Shown in pieces: positions 58,782 through 64,000 of a stretch of 64,000 bases of DNA; position 1 is the stretch's first letter, and every line of letters starts with the position of its first letter. Position numbers and translations under genes: made by a program. The notes beneath the pieces were generated by a model. It was not told the origin of the DNA. It saw only the letters and a list, made by a program, of their open reading frames with translations, and searched no databases. Origin of the DNA: JAWVFM01 sp963843315 (GTDB lineage Bacteria > Actinomycetota > Thermoleophilia > Solirubrobacterales > 70-9); the NCBI GenBank assembly GCA_963843315.1, contig CAWJJU010000004.1:62001-126000 (forward strand), read 5' to 3'.

Positions 58782-60497
58782 ATGGGTAAGGACACCTACA
58801 GGCCCGGACGCGGGGCGATTCGGACGGCGCTGGGCGTGCTGTGTGCCCTCGCGATCCTCGGTACGGCCCCCGCCGCCGCGTCGGCCGCGTTCTCGGTGTC
58901 CGGCTCTGTCGCACCGGTGTCGACCCAGGCCGGCGCGCACAGCAACATCGTCCTGCAGATCTCGTTCCCGGACAAGACGAACGACGTCAAGAACCTCACG
59001 ATCCACCTGCCGCCCGGGGTGGTCGGCGATCCGACGGCTACGCCCCTGTGCACAGTGAGCCAGCTCAACTCAGATTCGTGCCCGGCCAAGACCCAGGTCG
59101 GCTCGGTCAGCACCGGGGTGACGGCCGCGGGAGTGCTTCCGCTCACGGTCACCGGCACGCTCTACAACCTCACGCCGCAAAGCGGCGAGCCGGCGCGGTT
59201 CGGCATCGTCCTGCGGCCGGTGGGCGGGCTGCTCGGGAAGATCGTCCTGCAATCCGCCGTGAAGCTGCGCGCGACCGACTACGGGCTGGACACGATCATC
59301 AACAACATCCCGAAAACCTCGAACGGCATCGCCACCCACATCGACTCCATGACCGTGACCCTTCGGGGAGCGGCGGGGAACCCGGCGAAGCCGTTCATGC
59401 GCAACCCGACCTCGTGCTCGCAGGCGACCTCCGGGTTCGACGCCACCGACTACAACTCCGACAACGCCAGCGGGACGTCGTCGTTCACGCCCACGGGTTG
59501 CGGCAACCTCGACTTCTCCCCCACCTTCCTCTCCAGCATCGGCTCGAGCGGGCACACGACTCCGGCGACGCACCCACCCCTTCAGACCGTTGTCGAGCAG
59601 GACGTCGGCGAGGCCGGCGTTCGCAACGTCGACGTCGCTCTGCCCCAGGATGTCGGCGCCGATCTGAACGCCCTCGCCAACCATTGCCCCGAGGCCAGCT
59701 TCGTCGCCGGCACCTGCCCCGCCAACACCGTGATCGGCTCGGCCAAGGCAACATCGCCGCTGCTGACGCAGGCGCTGACCGGCCCGGTCTCAATCGTGGA
59801 ACCGGTTGGCGTCGGGCTGCCGCGCCTCGGCCTCGACCTTCAGGGCCCGCTCCACATCCAGCTGTTCGGGGCGTTCACGTTGACGGCCGACGGTCAGGGC
59901 AATTCGTTCACGGACATCCCCGACATCCCCCTCTCGCACTTCGAGCTGAACTTCGATGCCGACAAGCTGATCGTGCTGTCCCGAGACCTGTGCAGCGGTG
60001 CGACGCCTGAGTTCCCGACCTCCTTCACCGGCTGGAACGGCGCCACTCAGTCCGGCGACGTGCCCGTCAAGGTCAACGGCTGCGGCAAGGGCGGTGGTGG
60101 CGCCGGCAAGCCCAAGGCGAAGATTGCCGTGAAGAAAGCTTCAGGCGACAAGCCCGCGCTGAAGCTCAAGGTCAAGGAGCCGAAGACGGCGAAGGCCGGG
60201 ACGAAGATCAAGAAGACCAAGCTGAAGCTGCCGAAGTCGCTGAGGTTCGCCGGCAAACGTGCCTTCTTCAACGGCTTCCGCGTGCATGCGTCCGGCAAGG
60301 TGCGGGCTCTGCCTACGCACAAGCGGGTCACCGTGACCACTCCGACCGGCTCGCGCAAGGTCGTCGAGAAGATCGCATCGGGGGCTCTCCTGCGCCGAGC
60401 CAAGGTCGCCGGCCGCAAGCTCCACTTCAAGCTCGCGGTGACGGACACCACGGGCAAGACCACCAAGCTCAAGCTCACCACCAAGGCCAAGCCCTAG
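58782..60497 (+). CDS. Large secreted protein with repeated beta-sandwich-like region
   Basis: The ATG at 58782 gives 571 residues; ATGs at 58761 and 58764 are alternatives. After the signal peptide (ALGVLCALAILGTAPAAASA), two long segments repeat a theme: IHLPPGVVGDPTATPLCTVSQLNSDSCPAKTQVGS and VALPQDVGADLNALANHCPEASFVAGTCPANTVIGSA, where each has L-P, a C about 20 residues later, and CP..T.[VI]GSA. The C-terminal 110 residues are extremely Lys-rich, suggesting binding to negatively charged wall polymers or lipid. No named family. Confidence 0.68.
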   Translation: MGKDTYRPGRGAIRTALGVLCALAILGTAPAAASAAFSVSGSVAPVSTQAGAHSNIVLQISFPDKTNDVKNLTIHLPPGVVGDPTATPLCTVSQLNSDSCPAKTQVGSVSTGVTAAGVLPLTVTGTLYNLTPQSGEPARFGIVLRPVGGLLGKIVLQSAVKLRATDYGLDTIINNIPKTSNGIATHIDSMTVTLRGAAGNPAKPFMRNPTSCSQATSGFDATDYNSDNASGTSSFTPTGCGNLDFSPTFLSSIGSSGHTTPATHPPLQTVVEQDVGEAGVRNVDVALPQDVGADLNALANHCPEASFVAGTCPANTVIGSAKATSPLLTQALTGPVSIVEPVGVGLPRLGLDLQGPLHIQLFGAFTLTADGQGNSFTDIPDIPLSHFELNFDADKLIVLSRDLCSGATPEFPTSFTGWNGATQSGDVPVKVNGCGKGGGGAGKPKAKIAVKKASGDKPALKLKVKEPKTAKAGTKIKKTKLKLPKSLRFAGKRAFFNGFRVHASGKVRALPTHKRVTVTTPTGSRKVVEKIASGALLRRAKVAGRKLHFKLAVTDTTGKTTKLKLTTKAKP

Positions 60498-60554
60498 CTC
60501 GCGTATCCTCCGGGCAACTCGCGCCGCGGGGGCGCGATCGACGAGGAGGATGGC

Positions 60555-61424
60555 ATGGGAACAGCCCGGGGAACGATCGCCGCGGTAGCACTGGCCACAG
60601 CGTTGACGATGGGGCTTGCCGGGACCGCGCTCGGCCACGTCGCGAAGCCAACCGTCACCTCGATCAAGTTGGACGGGACGCATGGCTACCGGGTGGAGGT
60701 GCAGGCGAACACGGGACTCCAGAAGACCGGCACCGACGGCGTCACGATCGCTGCGACCAAGTCCGGCCGGGAGGTCTCCTACTCGACCGACAAGGGAACC
60801 TCCACGGGCAGGGTCATCAAGGGCGACCTGGGGCGCTACGGCAAGGTCAACCTGCGATTCCATCCCAGGAAGACCACGCACCCGAAGCCGCCGCGGGGCT
60901 GCCACGGGAGGGTGACCAGGAAGACCGGCATCTGGAAGGGCATCGTCAAGCTCCATGCAGAGGGCCTGACGAGCGCCTCCGCCCGCAAGCTGAAGGGCAG
61001 CCACACCGTCGGGCTCTTCGACTGCAGCGGTCAGGGTGGCGGGACGATCGTGGCCCTCGGCGCGTTCCGCGCGGACGGGCATTTCGTCAACTTCAACGCT
61101 TTCGAGAGGAAGAAGAGCGGGGCGAAGCCGTTCTTCAGCGCCTCTGAGTTCATGGACAAGGGGGCCATTTCGATTGGCCGGTTCGCCACCAAGAGGGGCA
61201 AGCCGTCGGACTTCACCTACAGCGCCGACTACAGCCAGGGCCACGTGACTCCCGGCAACCCGTTCAAGGGCTCGGGCACGTTCGACAACGGGAACTGGTC
61301 CGGGACCCTGAAGGTCGACTTCCTCGGCGACAGGAATGTTCCCCTGACCGGCCCGGCCTTCGACGCCTCACTCGGCCCCGAGACGCCGCTGAAGGCGCCC
61401 GCGTCGAGCGCCTTGGCGCCCTAG
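60555..61424 (+). CDS. Secreted beta-rich protein, paralogue of the 57.6-kb gene
   Basis: The ATG follows GAGGAGG and gives 289 residues: signal peptide (GTIAAVALATALTMGLAGTALG), then KLDGTHGYRVEVQAN, DLGRYGKVNLRFHPRKTTHP, CHGRVTRKTGIWKGIVKL, AKPFFSASEFM, DFTYSADY, GTFDNGNWSGTLKVDFLG, GPAFDASLG, each block matching the 57577-58437 protein. Its TAG stop lies inside the first arm of the fold-back element at 61421. Function unknown; a lineage-specific extracellular family is likely. Confidence 0.7.
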   Translation: MGTARGTIAAVALATALTMGLAGTALGHVAKPTVTSIKLDGTHGYRVEVQANTGLQKTGTDGVTIAATKSGREVSYSTDKGTSTGRVIKGDLGRYGKVNLRFHPRKTTHPKPPRGCHGRVTRKTGIWKGIVKLHAEGLTSASARKLKGSHTVGLFDCSGQGGGTIVALGAFRADGHFVNFNAFERKKSGAKPFFSASEFMDKGAISIGRFATKRGKPSDFTYSADYSQGHVTPGNPFKGSGTFDNGNWSGTLKVDFLGDRNVPLTGPAFDASLGPETPLKAPASSALAP

Positions 61425-61592
61425 ATGATTGATTCCGAATTCGCGTGCGTGCGGGGGCGCACGGGACCGAGCCGGGCGTGGGAAGAGGGCGAAGCCTGTA
61501 CCGGTGGGTACAGGCGAGTCCCGATGACCGCGATCCGGCGACGGTATCCGTGCGTCATCCGTGCGTGCGGGTATTTGGAATCAGTCATCTAG
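61421..61592. ncRNA. 172-bp fold-back element, candidate structured RNA or MITE
   Basis: CTAGATGATTGATTCCGAAT (61421-61440) pairs with 61573-61592 over all 20 positions; the two differences are both T/G or G/T, so an RNA would keep two G-U pairs. Inside are CGTGCGTGCGG at both sides, an imperfect stem (CGCACGG/CCGTGCG, ACCG/CGGT, CCGG/CCGG; 61458-61475 with 61535-61554), and a 9-bp hairpin GCCTGTACC-GGTG-GGTACAGGC (61494-61515). No recognised Rfam-type motif. No reading frame inside. It lies between a secreted-protein gene, whose stop it supplies, and glyS (start 61655). Confidence 0.6.
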
Positions 61593-61654
61593 CCGCTGCG
61601 AGGACGGTCGCCGGCGCGGGCGTGGCGGTCGCGCCCCGCTAGCCTGCGCGCACC

Positions 61655-63028
61655 GTGAGCGACCGAGCCCCCGACCCGACCGTCGACGTCTCGCTGGACG
61701 AGATCGTCGCGCTTTGCAAGCGGCGCGGGTTCATCTTCCAGTCCTCGGAGATCTACGGCGGCATCGCGTCGACCTACGACTTCGGCCACTACGGCGTCCT
61801 GCTCAAGCAGAACGTCAAGGACGAATGGTGGCGGGCGATGCTGGGCGCTCCGGAGCGGATCGTCGCGCTGGACTCGGCGATCATCCAGCACCCGAAGGTG
61901 TGGGAGGCGTCGGGGCACCTGGGCGGGTTCAGCGACCCCCTCGTCGACTGCCGCACCTGCAAGATGCGGTTTCGCGCCGACAAGCTCGAGGACGGGCAGT
62001 GCGGGCGAAAGCCCTCGAAGAAGCCCGGTGAGACGCCTGACTGCGACCTCACCGAGCCGCGCCAGTTCCACCTCATGTTCAAGACCCAGATGGGCCCGGT
62101 CGAGGACGAGGCGGCCACCGTCTACCTGCGCCCCGAGACCGCGCAGGGCATCTTCGTCAACTTCAAGAACGTCCTGCAGTTCGCGCGCGTCAAGCCGCCG
62201 TTCGGGATCGCCCAGATCGGCAAGTCGTTTCGCAACGAGATCACGCCGGCCAACTTCATCTTCCGCACGCGCGAGTTCGAGCAGATGGAGATGGAGTTCT
62301 TCGTGCCGCCCGCGGACGCTCAGCGCTGGTACGAGACGTGGATCGAGCGGCGCCGCTCCTGGTACGAGGGACTCGGCATCCGCCCGGACTACCTGCGCAT
62401 CCGCCCGCACGATGCCGACGAGCTTTCGCACTACTCCTCGGGCACGAGCGACGTCGAGTACCTCTTCCCGATCGGCTGGTCCGAGCTGGAGGGCATCGCC
62501 AACCGCGGCGACTTCGACCTGCGCCAGCACGCGCAGCACTCCGGCGAGAAGCTCGAGTACTTCGACCAGCAGGCCGGTTCGGCCTACGTCCCGCACGTGA
62601 TCGAGCCCGCGGCCGGCGCCGACCGCGCAACCCTCGCGTTCATGGTCGACGCCTACGACGTCGAGGAGGTCGAGGGCAGGCAGCGCACGGTGCTGCGCCT
62701 GCACCCGCGGCTCGCCCCCGTCAAGGTCGCGGTGATGCCCCTGGTCTCCAAGGAGGGCATGCCCGACAAGGCGCGCGAGGTCTACGACGAGCTGCGCCGG
62801 CGCGTCCCCGCCGAGTACGACGAGGGCGGATCGATCGGCAAGCGCTACCGCCGCCAGGACGAGATCGGGACTCCATGGGGCGTGACCGTCGACGGCCAGA
62901 CCCTCGCCGACGACACCGTCACCCTGCGCGACCGCGACACGCTCGAGCAGGCTCGGGTGCCGATCGAGGGCCTCGCCGACGAGCTCGCCGCGCGCCTCGA
63001 CCAGCCCTGGCAGAGCCCGAAGGGCTAG
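61655..63028 (+). CDS. glyS: Glycyl-tRNA synthetase (dimeric type)
   Basis: A GTG start gives 457 residues. Class II blocks are clear: GGIASTYDFGHYG near the N-terminus, the zinc-ribbon-like CRTCKMRFRADK...CDLTEPRQFHLMF, motif 2 QIGKSFRNEITPANFIFRTREFEQMEMEFF (about 188-217), and motif 3 near GIGKRYRRQDEIGTP. It is the alpha2 form found in actinobacteria, not the alpha2beta2 GlyQS. It charges tRNA-Gly. Its leader is 62 bp after the fold-back element, so effect of that element on glyS expression is possible. Confidence 0.95.
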   Translation: MSDRAPDPTVDVSLDEIVALCKRRGFIFQSSEIYGGIASTYDFGHYGVLLKQNVKDEWWRAMLGAPERIVALDSAIIQHPKVWEASGHLGGFSDPLVDCRTCKMRFRADKLEDGQCGRKPSKKPGETPDCDLTEPRQFHLMFKTQMGPVEDEAATVYLRPETAQGIFVNFKNVLQFARVKPPFGIAQIGKSFRNEITPANFIFRTREFEQMEMEFFVPPADAQRWYETWIERRRSWYEGLGIRPDYLRIRPHDADELSHYSSGTSDVEYLFPIGWSELEGIANRGDFDLRQHAQHSGEKLEYFDQQAGSAYVPHVIEPAAGADRATLAFMVDAYDVEEVEGRQRTVLRLHPRLAPVKVAVMPLVSKEGMPDKAREVYDELRRRVPAEYDEGGSIGKRYRRQDEIGTPWGVTVDGQTLADDTVTLRDRDTLEQARVPIEGLADELAARLDQPWQSPKG

Positions 63029-63237
63029 CGGCTCGTCGGGCTCTGCTGGCGGAGGCGCTACCGCGAGCGGTCGTCCGCCTGCCGCGCAGCGACGCCACCG
63101 TTTCCAATCACCGAAGGCAGCAACCCTTGACGATTCGCGCGCCTCTCGGGCGAGTCTGGGCTTGATCCTTGGCGGGTGTCCCGCGAGTCTGGAGTTAGCC
63201 ACCGTATGGGTGGCAAACGTCGGTTTCGGTGCCAGCG

Positions 63238-64000
63238 GTGACCGCGGTGGACCAGACCATCTCCCTCATTGCCTCTCGCCAGCATGGTGTCGTGTCGCGA
63301 GCGCAGCTGCTCGCCGAGGCGGTGGGCCGGCGCGCCGTCGACCTGCGGCTCTCGGACGGCCGCCTCCACCCAATCCACCGCGGGGTCTACGCCGTCGGCC
63401 ACGGGCTTGTCGGCCGGAACGGCCGCTGGATGGCCGCGGTTCTGGCGGGCGGTCCGGCGGCGGTCTTGAGCCACATGGCCGCCGCCGAGCTCTGGGGAAT
63501 CGTCGAGCAGCGGGGGCGTCGGCCGGAGGTCACCCTCAAGTCATCGAGGAGGTCGAGTCCAGCGATCACCTTTCACTCGTCGGCGCTGCCCCGCGACGAG
63601 ATCACCGTTCGCAGTGGAATCCTGACCACGACGGTCCCCCGGACGCTGCTCGACATCGCTCCACGACTGAGCCATGCGCGCCTCTCGAAAGCCGTTGATG
63701 ATGCGGAAGCAACCGGGCCGTATCCCCCGCCCTCCCTACTTGATCTTTGTAACCGCTACGTCGGCAGACGCGGGACGCGGTCTGCGCGCCGCGTCATCGA
63801 TGAGAGCAGGATCGGCGTTGACGTTCCGAGGCGTGAGCTCGAGATCCGGTTCGCTGAACTCATCGAGCGCCACGAGCTGGTTCGCCCCGAACGCAACGCA
63901 CTCGTCGACGTCGGAGAGGCCGTGTTCGAGGTCGACTGCTTGTGGCGCAACGCCGGTCTGATTGTGGAGCTCGACAGTCGGCGCTTTCATCAGACCCGGG
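63238..64000 (+). CDS. AbiEi-like antitoxin / DUF559 endonuclease-type protein, 3' end outside window
   Basis: Read from a GTG at 63238 (another GTG at 63247), the frame is open to the window edge. It begins ISLIASRQHGVVSRAQLLAEAVGRRAVDLRL...LHPIHRGVYAVGH, the winged-helix of AbiEi-type antitoxins. LDIAPRLSHARLSKAVDDAE follows, then FEVDCLWRNAGLIVELDSRRFHQTR, the restriction-endonuclease-like DUF559 active region. Such proteins are frequent in actinobacteria, usually without a partner toxin. A hairpin GCCACC-gtatg-GGTGGC is at 63198-63214 just upstream, and the direct repeat GCGAGTCTGG occurs at 63150 and 63183. Role in defence is not shown. Confidence 0.78.
   Translation, partial: MTAVDQTISLIASRQHGVVSRAQLLAEAVGRRAVDLRLSDGRLHPIHRGVYAVGHGLVGRNGRWMAAVLAGGPAAVLSHMAAAELWGIVEQRGRRPEVTLKSSRRSSPAITFHSSALPRDEITVRSGILTTTVPRTLLDIAPRLSHARLSKAVDDAEATGPYPPPSLLDLCNRYVGRRGTRSARRVIDESRIGVDVPRRELEIRFAELIERHELVRPERNALVDVGEAVFEVDCLWRNAGLIVELDSRRFHQTR

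Noticed and set aside
61421..61592. Known RNA such as 6S, SRP RNA, a glycine or c-di-GMP riboswitch
   Set aside because: The rod-like shape prompted these ideas, but none of the conserved sequence motifs of these families is found. The element is left unnamed.

Overview
The window is very GC-rich and gene-dense, with short or negative intergenic distances and many GTG/TTG starts placed in ATGA/GTGA-type overlaps. Gene content suggests a Gram-positive-like actinobacterium: a six-gene MCE block next to a wax-ester/DGAT-type acyltransferase, an LCP cell-wall protein, PucR and MerR-type regulators, and the actinobacterial housekeeping order rsmI - metG - tatD - rsmA - ispE - glmU - prs on the minus strand. 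The large, poorly annotated secreted proteins fit the Thermoleophilia/Solirubrobacterales better than the better-known classes. That placement is inference; there is no rRNA gene here.

Layout. 0-8 kb: a broken Cys-rich secreted gene, a MauE-thioredoxin-thioredoxin fusion, GDPD, small membrane and secreted proteins, a perfect 3 x 92 bp tandem repeat, then prs and glmU. 8-28 kb: a molybdenum island. It holds fdhD, a YdeP-type molybdopterin oxidoreductase, mobA, moeA, a single gene fusing MoaD-MoaE-MoaC, mogA/moaB, moaA, a sugar/glycosyl-transfer group joined to a cytochrome-b/sulfite-oxidase-like enzyme, a PLP enzyme, a two-component system, modABC and a MerR-HTH/Mop regulator. Molybdate uptake, most of cofactor synthesis, insertion and user enzymes therefore lie together; no MoeB-type activating enzyme is in the window. 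28-43 kb: tRNA-Gln(TTG), a PucR regulator, a DedA-PAP2 fusion, ispE-rsmA-tatD, secreted proteins, a TetR/Baeyer-Villiger-type monooxygenase divergent pair with a palindromic operator, a berberine-bridge-type FAD oxidase, an ABC exporter and metG. 43-56 kb: a secreted protein, six MCE genes in one translationally coupled run, the acyltransferase, rsmI and a ROK kinase. 56-64 kb: LCP, four genes including three large secreted proteins, a 172-bp fold-back element, glyS and the start of an AbiEi/DUF559-like gene that leaves the window.

Repeats are a theme. A hairpin element (three tandem copies at 5.4 kb, one diverged copy at 54.4 kb), a GGGGTCTGACCCC-type palindrome (4.5, 39.2 and 41.0-41.1 kb) and the 61.4-kb fold-back element all sit at gene ends and in several cases supply stop codons or terminal residues of the neighbouring genes.

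Several conserved genes carry one-base frameshifts (about 560-940, 9222, 19455-19560, 44175-44225). Where the intended reading is clear most are explained by one C or G missing from a homopolymer run, so sequence error is more likely than decay, except perhaps at the left edge.
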